From Bifidobacterium thermophilum (lineage in GTDB: Bacteria > Actinomycetota > Actinomycetes > Actinomycetales > Bifidobacteriaceae), in assembly GCA_000741495.1 (NCBI GenBank), contig JGZV01000004.1, forward strand, positions 346,629 through 410,628: a stretch of 64,000 nt of DNA, in the 5' to 3' direction. The notes under the pieces were generated by a model. It was not told the origin of the DNA. It saw nothing but the letters and a program-made list of their open reading frames with translations, and did no database searches. The translations under genes were made by a program, and so were the position numbers. How positions within the stretch are numbered: the stretch's first letter is position 1; each line of letters begins with the position of its first letter. Of the stretch, positions 9,517 to 17,670 are shown piece by piece.

Positions 9517-9557
9517 ACGACCACATCACTTCCGCCCCCAACCGCATACGGAGTACG

Positions 9558-9589
9558 GTGCCGCCGAACCCACGACGGTTCAGCGGTAC
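9558..9589. terminator. Hairpin between convergent GH3 and TetR genes
   Basis: A 13-bp stem (9558-9570 with 9577-9589, 6-nt loop, two wobble pairs) overlaps the stop codon of the TetR gene. It probably ends transcription from both sides. There is no clear T tract. Confidence 0.5.
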
Positions 9590-10209
9590 CCCTCCCACAG
9601 CGGCAACGGAAACAGCACATCCTCTATCGCCGCCCATTCCTCACACAAATCAATCGCCGGTTCGCGCAACCAACGCAACTGCACGCCGTCCATGATCTCC
9701 ATCGCACGGCGGACCAGCGGGCGCATATCCTTCCACTGCCCCACCCACTGCGGAATATCCCATGTGAATCCGCTGTAATACTGCCATATCGCCTCCGGCC
9801 GACGGGCGAACTCCTCATGCAGCGGATGCCGTGGATTGAACGATTCGACCTGAAGCATGGAAAACAACTGCACCAGCATGCGCCGCTGCGCATTGCACTG
9901 CACCAGGAATCGCAGATAGGCGGGGAACCGCATCGCGCCCGGCCCGCTGCCCGGCAGCCCGGAGGCGCGGAACTCCTCCGGGCTGCCGATCGCATTGTAA
10001 TATTCGTGATACACCATCGCCAGCATATTGTCTTTGCTGCCGACATACCGCAGCACGCCCTGCTTGGAAATGCCGACCCGGTCAGCGACGTCCTGCACGG
10101 ACATGCCGTTGAATCCGCGTTCGCCGATGAGTTCGACCGCAGCGTTCAGCACCTCGCGTCGACGCTCCTGCGGTGGTTTGCGGATCCGCTTGCTGCGCTG
10201 AGTATCCAT
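9580..10209 (-). CDS. TetR-family transcriptional regulator
   Basis: The 209-residue protein has a basic N-terminus and a TetR HTH at about 17-65 (VLNAAVELIGERGFNG, SVQDVADRVGISKQGVLRYVG). A helical ligand-binding domain follows. It is convergent with the GH3 beta-glucosidase (63 bp apart), so it is likely to control that gene through a site such as 7150-7161 and perhaps to sense a beta-glucoside. The region upstream of its own start shares only 44 bp with the end of the next gene. Confidence 0.88.
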   Translation of the reverse strand: MDTQRSKRIRKPPQERRREVLNAAVELIGERGFNGMSVQDVADRVGISKQGVLRYVGSKDNMLAMVYHEYYNAIGSPEEFRASGLPGSGPGAMRFPAYLRFLVQCNAQRRMLVQLFSMLQVESFNPRHPLHEEFARRPEAIWQYYSGFTWDIPQWVGQWKDMRPLVRRAMEIMDGVQLRWLREPAIDLCEEWAAIEDVLFPLPLWEGYR

Positions 10210-10253
10210 ACACCCGAGTGTATCGGTGCGAACGGAAAACCCGAGCGCCGCTT

Positions 10254-11525
10254 TCAGGCTTGGAACACGTCTGGGTGGACCGGATCCCCCGGCACATCGG
10301 CAAGCAGCCCCTCCAGTCCGAGGAACTCCTGCCAGAAGTCAAGCGGCTGCCCATACGGCGTCGCCTCACTGCCATGCGCCTGCACGTTCGCTTTCGCTTC
10401 CAACACGTCAAGATCGCTCAGCCCATCGAAATATGATGTCAGCCGACCGAGGTTCTCATCGTCATAGAACAGGGAACCGATGATCTCCGTCAACCGTTGG
10501 GCACGTTCGACCGGCAGTGAATCCCAGTGGCGCAGTTCGATGAAGTTCTTCAGCCGCACATCGTTGAAATGCGTGGACAGCACATGGTTCACCTCGTACG
10601 CATTGAGCTCGCGGTCGGGGTAGATTTCGCCCGCGTTGTCGCGGAACGCGGCGCGGTGTTTCTGCTCTTCGGGCAGCCCCTCAGCCTCCGGGGTATGCGT
10701 CAGATCGGCGAACATCATCGGAGTGCTCAACACGTCCACCGCGTAATCCTCCCAACCGAACCGGTCATCGTACAAACCGGGGATCAGGTTCGTGCGCTGG
10801 CAGTCGAGGAAATCCCACATGCGCTGGCGCAGCAGCGGGAACGGGTTCTCGGTGCCTTCGAAATACGGGGTGTTGCGGAAGAACCACGCGAGAATCGGGC
10901 CGATCGCCGTCCCCACGCGCAGCTTGCGGATGGCATCCTGCTCATTCTGATAGTCGATGCTCACCTGTGTGGACGCCGAACCGCGCATCATGCACAAGCC
11001 GTACTGGCCGACGCGTCCCAGATAATCGGTCATCGCCTCGTACCGGCTCTTCGGGTTGACCGGAATGTCGGCGTAGCTGGTGTTCGGCTGGTAACCGTAG
11101 TTGACCAGGCGGAAGTCCAGCGCGTCGAGAATCGGATTGATTTCCTTGCGGAAGCGACCGTACTCGACAGCCAGTTCCTGCGGGCTGTGCAGCACACCGA
11201 TCGAGCATTCGACTTGGGCCCCCGGCTCCAGGGAGATGGAGATTCCCTTGCGGGCGAGGCCTACCAGATGGCCGTTCTCCCAATACTCCTTGTCGGCATC
11301 GTAATAGGGGCGCAAACGATTGAGCAGGACCTCAATCCCGTTCGGCTCGTAATAGTTGACCGCCTGGTCGGTGCCATTGCGAACGGGCAGATGCTCGATT
11401 TCAACCCCGTAACCGTCGTTGCGTTCCGGCTTGGCGCCGCTTTCGAAGAAACGGACCAAGCTGTCGACATGCTTGGGATTGACGGTGGCATTCATATGCG
11501 CGTAGCTGATGCGTGGTGTGCTCAT
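10254..11525 (-). CDS. Glutamate-cysteine ligase family 2 (GCS2-type) protein
   Basis: The 423 residues fit the GCS2 family (plant/actinobacterial glutamate-cysteine ligase type). Visible blocks are YGVEIEHLPV near residue 40, SLEPGAQVECSIG near 97, and a middle region with ASTQVSIDYQNE that fits the substrate-binding half. The reaction in the family is ATP-dependent formation of gamma-glutamyl-cysteine. Bifidobacteria are not known for a complete glutathione pathway and no glutathione synthetase is in the window, so the physiological product may be gamma-glutamylcysteine itself or another gamma-glutamyl compound. ATG 11525 has a weak ribosome site; ATG 11495 is an alternative. Confidence 0.82.
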   Translation of the reverse strand: MSTPRISYAHMNATVNPKHVDSLVRFFESGAKPERNDGYGVEIEHLPVRNGTDQAVNYYEPNGIEVLLNRLRPYYDADKEYWENGHLVGLARKGISISLEPGAQVECSIGVLHSPQELAVEYGRFRKEINPILDALDFRLVNYGYQPNTSYADIPVNPKSRYEAMTDYLGRVGQYGLCMMRGSASTQVSIDYQNEQDAIRKLRVGTAIGPILAWFFRNTPYFEGTENPFPLLRQRMWDFLDCQRTNLIPGLYDDRFGWEDYAVDVLSTPMMFADLTHTPEAEGLPEEQKHRAAFRDNAGEIYPDRELNAYEVNHVLSTHFNDVRLKNFIELRHWDSLPVERAQRLTEIIGSLFYDDENLGRLTSYFDGLSDLDVLEAKANVQAHGSEATPYGQPLDFWQEFLGLEGLLADVPGDPVHPDVFQA

Positions 11526-11715
11526 GCTGCCATCGTAAACGAAATGGGACCGCCACGCGCGGATTGCCGCGCCCTCAGCTCTACGAAAAACTGATAGCGA
11601 CTTGCAAGATTGTCCGCCACGTTCAGCATGCCGTTCAGCTTGCTCAGGGCGCGTACAGACCGTTCGGATGATGCCGATCCGGGCGGGTTGTTATACGGTT
11701 GGGCAAGTTTGAACG

Positions 11716-11756
11716 CTGAGCCGGTTCGGGCGGGTTGCACGCTTCAACCGGCTCAG
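11716..11756 (-). terminator. Hairpin after the activase-like gene
   Basis: An 11-bp perfect stem (CTGAGCCGGTT at 11716-11726, AACCGGCTCAG at 11746-11756) sits 15 bp after the stop codon. There is no strong T tract, so its strength is uncertain. Confidence 0.5.
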
Positions 11757-11770
11757 TTCGTTCGCTCGCT

Positions 11771-14700
11771 TCAGTCCGCGGTGGACAGCGGAGCTTGTGA
11801 ATCGCTTCCCTGCCCCGGCCGGTTGCCGGCAGCACCGTGCATCGGTTCGTCGAGATGCGCCTTGTGGTTCTTCTTCGCGGCGGCGATCATGAGCTTGAGC
11901 CGGTTGAGCTGGTTCGCCTCGGACGCGCCCGGATCGTAGTCGATCGACACGATGTTGGCCTGCGGGTACAGGCGGCGGATCTTGCCGAACATGCCACGGC
12001 CGGTTACATGGTTGGGCAGGCACGCGAACGGCTGGGCGCACACGATATTCGGGCAGCCGGATTCGATCAGTTCGATGATTTCGGCGGTCAACAACCACCC
12101 TTCGCCCGCTTGCACGCCGACTGACGTGACCTCGTCAGCGGTCTTGACGAGCTGCTCCATGCGCTCGTCCTGGCTGAACTTGCCGTGCGCAGTGGCGATG
12201 GCGCGACGCACCGGATTAAGCCCACGATTAAGGGCCCACCGCATGATCGCGTCCATGGTCTGGCTGCCGCCTGTGCCCAGATGGTCCTCATTCCACTTGT
12301 CGGTGTACGGGTGTTGGGTCATGAATTCGACGATGCCCGGCACCACGGCCTCGCAGCCTTGTGCCTCGATCTGGTCGACGACATGGTTGTTGGCGTCCGG
12401 ATGGTATTTGACGAGAATCTCACCTACCACACCGACACGCGGCTTGCGCGGGATATCCCTCAGCGGCAGCTCGTCGAAGGTGCGCACGATCTTCTTCAAC
12501 AGCTGCGGGTACAGCCAGTACCCCTTGCCGTACACACGCTTGGCGGTCTTTGAATACCCATGATGCTCGATGGTTTCGCGCAGAATCGTGTCCCACTGCT
12601 CGTACAGGGCGTTCGCGCTGCCCGGCTGAGCCTCATACGGGCGGACGCGGTACAGGCATTTCATCAGCAGATCGCCGTAGACGAGCGCCTTGCCGGCACG
12701 TTCCAGCATCGCCGGTGTCGCTTTGAAACCGGGATTGCTTTCCAACCCTTGGAAACTCAGCGCGATGACCGGAATCTGCGGGTATCCGGCGTCGATCAAC
12801 GCCTTGCGGATCAGACCGTAATAGTTCGTGGCGCGGCACATGCCGCCGGTCTGGGAAATGGCGAGCGCCACATGGTCGGGATCGTATTTGCCTTGGATGA
12901 TGGCGTCCACCAGCTGGCCGACAACCATGATCGCCGGATAGCAGGCGTCATTGTTGACGTATTTGAGGCCGGTTTCGACGTCCTCGTTGCTGGCGTGTTT
13001 GAGCACGTCGAACTTGTATCCTCCGGAGCGGATGACGGATTCGACCAGTGAGAAGTGCACCGGGCTCATCTGCGGGCAGACGATGGTGTAGTCGCGCATG
13101 GATTTCTCGAAGCGGACCTTGTGTGCATACCGGCTCATGGTGGCCTCGTTGCGGGCGGACCCGCCGCGTTTGCTGGTCTTCGTGCCGTCCTGCTGCGACG
13201 CTTGGGCAGCGGTGCGGCGCGAAGCCTGCCTGACCGCCTCGGTGAGCTTCGGATTTTCGGCCATCACGGCGTCGAGCATCGCCTGACGTCCCGGAGTTGG
13301 CGCGGGACCGCCGGTGTGACGGAATCCGGCATCATGGTCGTCATGGTGGCGTTGGGCGTTCCGTTCACGCTCCTCGACGGCGGCTTTGAGCGAGCGTAGG
13401 CGGATCTTCGCGGCACCGAGATTGCTAACTTCGTCGATTTTGAGCACGGTGTACACGTCGGCTTTGTCGGCGAGGATTTCGCTGACCTGATCAGTGGTGA
13501 TGGCGTCGAGGCCGCATCCGAAGGAGTTGAGTTGCACGAGTTCAAGCCCCGGGTAGGAGGATACGAATCGTGCGGCTGCGTACAGGCGGGCATGGTACGC
13601 CCACTGGTTCTGCACGCGCAGGGGCATGCGGGTGACTTTGCGGTCGCCGACCTCACGGAATCCTGCGGCATCCTTCGCGTGCGGGTCTTTTTCGCCGGCG
13701 CTCAGGTATTCGCTCAGATGCAGGTCTTCACCCGGCTGCAGTTCGCAGATGGAATCCTCGGACAGGACGACCATGCCGAGCGAGCAGATGGTCTCGGGGA
13801 TGCCGTGGTTGACTTCCGGGTCGATGTGGTAGGGACGCCCGGCAAGCACGATGCCGTGGCAGTTGTGCTCTTTCATGTAGGCGAGCGCACGCAGGCCCTC
13901 CTGCTGGACATCATGCTTGAACAGCTTGTCTTCTGCGTACGCCGCCTTGACCGCTTGCTGCGCCTCCTCCATCGTCACGTTCGCCCAGGCGAATTCTTCG
14001 ACGATGCGCTTGGCCATGAGCTCATGATTGGCCAAGTTGAAGTAGGGGCGCATGTAGCGGATGCCCGGTTCGCGCAGTTCGGGCATATTCGCGCCGATGA
14101 CGACCGGATAGTTCGCTACGACCGGGCAGTTGTAGTGATTGTCGGTGTTGGGTACGAGATTCTCTTCGTAGCTCACGCACGGGTAGAAGATCGTTTTGAC
14201 GCCCTTGTTGAGCAGCCACTTGATATGACCGTGCACGAGTTTGGCCGGGTAGCAGATGTTCTCGGATGCGATGGATTCGATGCCGGTTTCGAACAGCTCA
14301 TGGTTGGAACGCCCGGAGATGATGACTTTGAAGCCGAGATTGGTCAGCAGGGTGAACCAGAACGGGTAGTTCTCGTACATGTTGAGCACGCGTGGGATGC
14401 CGATCTCGCCGCGGGTCGCCTTCTTGTCGGTCAGGCGGCGGTAGGCGAAACAACGCTTGTACTTATAGTCGTACAGGTTCGGCCGGTCGGAACGCTGCTT
14501 TTTCGCGTCGCCGCCACGTTCACACCGGTTGCCGGTCACGTAGCGCGAACCGTCCTGGAAGGTGGTGATGGTGAGCTTGCAGTGGTTCTGGCACAGTTTG
14601 CACACGTCACGGGACGTGGTCATCGACAGATTGTCGAGGGCGTCGCCGCTCAGGATGCCGGAACGCGTGTGTTCGGCGGCCGGATCGTCGTCCGCGGCGT

Positions 14701-16516
14701 CGACGTAGTGCATGCGGGCGGTCAACGCGGCGCCGTACGCGCCCATGAGGCCGGCGATGTTCGGGCGGGTGACTTCGCGGTCGGTGAGCAGTTCGAAAGC
14801 GCGTAGCACGGCGTCGTTGAGGAAGGTGCCGCCCTGGACGACAACCGTGTCACCGAGTGCATCGGCGTCACGCAGTTTGATGACCTTGTACAACGCGTTG
14901 CGTACGACCGAATAGCACAGGCCGGCGGCGATGTCCTCGATGGAGGCGCCTTCTTTCTGCGCCTGCTTGACGGAGGAGTTCATGAACACCGTGCAGCGCG
15001 AGCCCAAATCCACCGGATGCGTGGAGTTCAGGGCTTTTTGCGTGAATTCTTCGATGCTCAGTCCCATGGACTGGGCGAAGGTCTGCAGGAAGGAGCCGCA
15101 GCCTGAAGAGCACGCCTCATTGACGGCGATCGAGTCGATGACCCCGTCATTGATGGCGAGGTATTTCATATCCTGGCCGCCGATATCGATGACTGCGGTG
15201 ACGCCGGGGCTGACCATTTCCGCACCGCGATAATGCGCCATCGTTTCGACGACGCCTTCGTCCAGGTGCAAACCGGTGGAGATCAGGCCTTCGCCGTATC
15301 CGGTCGCGCAGGAGCGCGCGATCCACGCATCCGCAGGCAGTTGCGCCTGAATGCGTTTGACGATATTGACCGCCGCGGTCAACGGGCTGCCTTCGTTGGT
15401 GGCATAGGACGACCATACGATTTCACGGTCGTCGTTGACCAGAGTCGCCTTGATGGTGGTCGAACCGGCGTCAATACCGAGGAAGTGCGGTCCCGTGGCG
15501 CCTTCCAAGGTCCCTACATGCACGTGTTCACGATGGTGGCGGGCATTGAACGCCTCTCGATCCGCCTCGGTGGGGAACAGCGGCGGCATGGTCTTCGTAT
15601 TGCTCGGCAGGTTCTTGAGCCGTTCGAGGTCGTCGAGAATCTGCGCGCAGGTGCGCGGTTCGGCGATGGTGGCGGTGCCGGTATCGTCGTCGTCATTGTC
15701 GTCGCCGGCGATGAGCGCGGCGCCGAACGCGACATACAGGTGGGCGTCGGACGGGGTGATGAACTGGTCGACTTTGCCGTCGAGGGCGCGGTGGAAGGCT
15801 TCGCGCAGTTCGGACATGAAGAACAGCGGCCCGCCGAGGAAAACGACATTGCCGTGGATCGGCCTGCCGGAAGCGAGACCGGCGATGGTCTGTGTGGCGA
15901 CGGCGGTGAAAATCGAGGCGGCCAAATCGGGTTTCGCCGCGCCGTCGTTGATCAGCGGCTGCAAATCGGATTTCGCGAACACGCCACAGCGTGAAGCGAT
16001 CGGATACAAGGTCTGGTAGTGCTTGGCCATCTCGTTGAGACCGGCCGCGTCCGTGTCCAGCAAGGTGGCCATCTGGTCGATGAACGCGCCGGTGCCGCCT
16101 GCGCACGAACCGTTCATCCGCTGTTCCGGAGTCGGCTTGAGGTAGGTGATTTTCGCGTCCTCGCCGCCAAGCTCGATGATGACATCCGCCTGCGGGATCT
16201 CCTGGTCGATCGCACGGGTTTCGGCGATGACCTCCTGGATGAAGGGCACGTGCAGGTTGTCGGCGAGGGTCAAGCCGCCGGAACCGGTGATTGCCAGGCG
16301 AATCGGCTCGCCGCCGCGGCCGAGCCGTTCGAGCTGCTGGTGGATGTCTTCAAGCAGTCCGGCGACTGTGGCCCGCACGTTGGCATGATGGCGACGGTAA
16401 TCGGAGAACAGCACGCTGTCGAGCGTGTCATTCTGATCCAATACGACCGCTTTGACTGTGGTCGATCCGATGTCAAGACCGACACGCAACGGCTTCTTTC
16501 CGTGTTCGCCGGTCAT
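11771..16516 (-). CDS. Giant 2-hydroxyacyl-CoA dehydratase activase-related protein
   Basis: The preferred start is ATG 16516, with GGGAGAG 6 nt upstream; that gives 1581 residues. It contains two BadF/BcrA/HgdC-type ATPase domains in tandem. The first (about 10-290) has VGLDIGSTTVKAV, ELGGEDAK and NGSCAGGTGAF. The second (about 340-620) has GIDAGSTTIKA, DIGGQDMKY and NEACSSGCGSF. A DUF2229-type region (about 650-880, ICYPAKLVHGH) and a C-terminal region resembling the HgdB-type dehydratase subunit (about 1120-1560, VNNDACYPAIMVVGQL) follow. In the family each ATPase dimer holds a 4Fe-4S cluster and injects an electron into a partner. No hgdAB genes or CoA-transferase are nearby, so this single chain may be self-contained. 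Its position behind nrdDG fits a strictly anaerobic role. The function is unknown. Confidence 0.88.
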   Translation of the reverse strand: MTGEHGKKPLRVGLDIGSTTVKAVVLDQNDTLDSVLFSDYRRHHANVRATVAGLLEDIHQQLERLGRGGEPIRLAITGSGGLTLADNLHVPFIQEVIAETRAIDQEIPQADVIIELGGEDAKITYLKPTPEQRMNGSCAGGTGAFIDQMATLLDTDAAGLNEMAKHYQTLYPIASRCGVFAKSDLQPLINDGAAKPDLAASIFTAVATQTIAGLASGRPIHGNVVFLGGPLFFMSELREAFHRALDGKVDQFITPSDAHLYVAFGAALIAGDDNDDDDTGTATIAEPRTCAQILDDLERLKNLPSNTKTMPPLFPTEADREAFNARHHREHVHVGTLEGATGPHFLGIDAGSTTIKATLVNDDREIVWSSYATNEGSPLTAAVNIVKRIQAQLPADAWIARSCATGYGEGLISTGLHLDEGVVETMAHYRGAEMVSPGVTAVIDIGGQDMKYLAINDGVIDSIAVNEACSSGCGSFLQTFAQSMGLSIEEFTQKALNSTHPVDLGSRCTVFMNSSVKQAQKEGASIEDIAAGLCYSVVRNALYKVIKLRDADALGDTVVVQGGTFLNDAVLRAFELLTDREVTRPNIAGLMGAYGAALTARMHYVDAADDDPAAEHTRSGILSGDALDNLSMTTSRDVCKLCQNHCKLTITTFQDGSRYVTGNRCERGGDAKKQRSDRPNLYDYKYKRCFAYRRLTDKKATRGEIGIPRVLNMYENYPFWFTLLTNLGFKVIISGRSNHELFETGIESIASENICYPAKLVHGHIKWLLNKGVKTIFYPCVSYEENLVPNTDNHYNCPVVANYPVVIGANMPELREPGIRYMRPYFNLANHELMAKRIVEEFAWANVTMEEAQQAVKAAYAEDKLFKHDVQQEGLRALAYMKEHNCHGIVLAGRPYHIDPEVNHGIPETICSLGMVVLSEDSICELQPGEDLHLSEYLSAGEKDPHAKDAAGFREVGDRKVTRMPLRVQNQWAYHARLYAAARFVSSYPGLELVQLNSFGCGLDAITTDQVSEILADKADVYTVLKIDEVSNLGAAKIRLRSLKAAVEERERNAQRHHDDHDAGFRHTGGPAPTPGRQAMLDAVMAENPKLTEAVRQASRRTAAQASQQDGTKTSKRGGSARNEATMSRYAHKVRFEKSMRDYTIVCPQMSPVHFSLVESVIRSGGYKFDVLKHASNEDVETGLKYVNNDACYPAIMVVGQLVDAIIQGKYDPDHVALAISQTGGMCRATNYYGLIRKALIDAGYPQIPVIALSFQGLESNPGFKATPAMLERAGKALVYGDLLMKCLYRVRPYEAQPGSANALYEQWDTILRETIEHHGYSKTAKRVYGKGYWLYPQLLKKIVRTFDELPLRDIPRKPRVGVVGEILVKYHPDANNHVVDQIEAQGCEAVVPGIVEFMTQHPYTDKWNEDHLGTGGSQTMDAIMRWALNRGLNPVRRAIATAHGKFSQDERMEQLVKTADEVTSVGVQAGEGWLLTAEIIELIESGCPNIVCAQPFACLPNHVTGRGMFGKIRRLYPQANIVSIDYDPGASEANQLNRLKLMIAAAKKNHKAHLDEPMHGAAGNRPGQGSDSQAPLSTAD

Positions 16517-16777
16517 GACATGCTCTCCCTGCTGCGTCATCTGCACCTCATATCCATTGTCGGCAGAAACCGGGCGGCGTGGCGGAGTATTGCAAACCTT
16601 CGCACGTGTCCTGCCGAATTTCCTCTAGTGAATGCTAACGCATACGCACGTCAGCACAACTCGCCCGAAGCGAAACGGTACAGATATACGAAACCTGCAC
16701 GGTTTGCCACGTCCCAACGGCCACCGGCAGTGTACAACCCGTCGGATAACGGCGTGCGGCGGATGCGGCGAGCGGTG

Positions 16778-17491
16778 TTACTGCCCTGAGGACAGGCTGT
16801 CGTTACCTTCGCCGGCGGCGCGATCCTTGCCGTAGATTTCCGGGATGAAACGCTCTTGATCGTGCAGTTTGCTCCAGATGACGGGCTTGCCGGCGGCGAA
16901 GGATTTCGGTACGTCGATGATGCGCTGGTTGCTTGACCCGCGGAATTGCAGGAGGGTATCGTGCAGCTCCTTGATATATCGGCCGTCGACGAGGATGTCG
17001 ATTTCGTGGAGCAGGTCGAGCTTGTCCTGGGTTTCGCCGGGGCGCATGAGTTCTTCCCACGTGTAGCCGGTCCAGCACCAAATGTCTTTCGTGTGGCCGA
17101 AACGTTCGCGGATTTTTCGCGCGAGCGGCAGGAGCACGCCCGTGTTGAGCAGGGGCTCGCCGCCGAGGAAGGTTATGCCTTGTACATAGGATTGGGACAG
17201 GTCGTCCATGATTTGCGCTTCGAGCGCGTCATTGTATTCGTGTCCGGCTTGGAAATCCCAGATGGACTTGTTGTAGCATTCCACGCAGTGGAACGGGCAT
17301 CCGGATACGTATAGGGAGCAGCGGATGCCTTCGCCGTCGGTCATAAGGAACCGCTTGTAGTCGGCGATCATGTTGTGACTCATCCGGTTCGTCCATTGCC
17401 CGGCTTTCGGATTGTTCGACCGGTTGGTCGGAATGAACGGGCCGCGGCCGGTCTCCCCCGCCGCGAAATCATGCAATGTCGTTGCTGCCAT
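16778..17491 (-). CDS. nrdG: Anaerobic ribonucleotide reductase activating protein (radical SAM)
   Basis: The 237-residue protein carries the radical-SAM CX3CX2C motif as CPFHCVEC, which binds the 4Fe-4S cluster, then FLGGEPLL typical of NrdG. It generates the glycyl radical on NrdD using S-adenosylmethionine. ATG 17491 has AGGAAG 5 nt upstream. It follows nrdD on the same strand with a 179-bp gap that holds a hairpin, so the two probably share a transcript with partial attenuation. The N-terminal ~35 residues before the core are longer than in enterobacterial NrdG. Confidence 0.93.
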   Translation of the reverse strand: MAATTLHDFAAGETGRGPFIPTNRSNNPKAGQWTNRMSHNMIADYKRFLMTDGEGIRCSLYVSGCPFHCVECYNKSIWDFQAGHEYNDALEAQIMDDLSQSYVQGITFLGGEPLLNTGVLLPLARKIRERFGHTKDIWCWTGYTWEELMRPGETQDKLDLLHEIDILVDGRYIKELHDTLLQFRGSSNQRIIDVPKSFAAGKPVIWSKLHDQERFIPEIYGKDRAAGEGNDSLSSGQ

Positions 17492-17575
17492 CAGTGCTTC
17501 CTGTTCCTTGCCTTGCCGCTTCTTTTACACGTCCGCCCATCCAAGCTGACGCGAACAAAGCCACGACGCACGGCA

Positions 17576-17611
17576 ATGACGGCCGCGTGCAGCGTGCATC
17601 GCGGCCGTCAT
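17576..17611 (-). terminator. Intercistronic hairpin between nrdD and nrdG
   Basis: A 12-bp perfect stem (ATGACGGCCGCG at 17576-17587 with its complement at 17600-17611) lies 60 bp after nrdD. The T tract on the minus strand is poor. It could attenuate rather than fully stop transcription into nrdG. Confidence 0.5.
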
Positions 17612-17670
17612 CATTGGTTGTCGCCGTCAGGCTGTCCGCTTGACGGCGTGTTTCCCGGTGTGCTTCGGGC

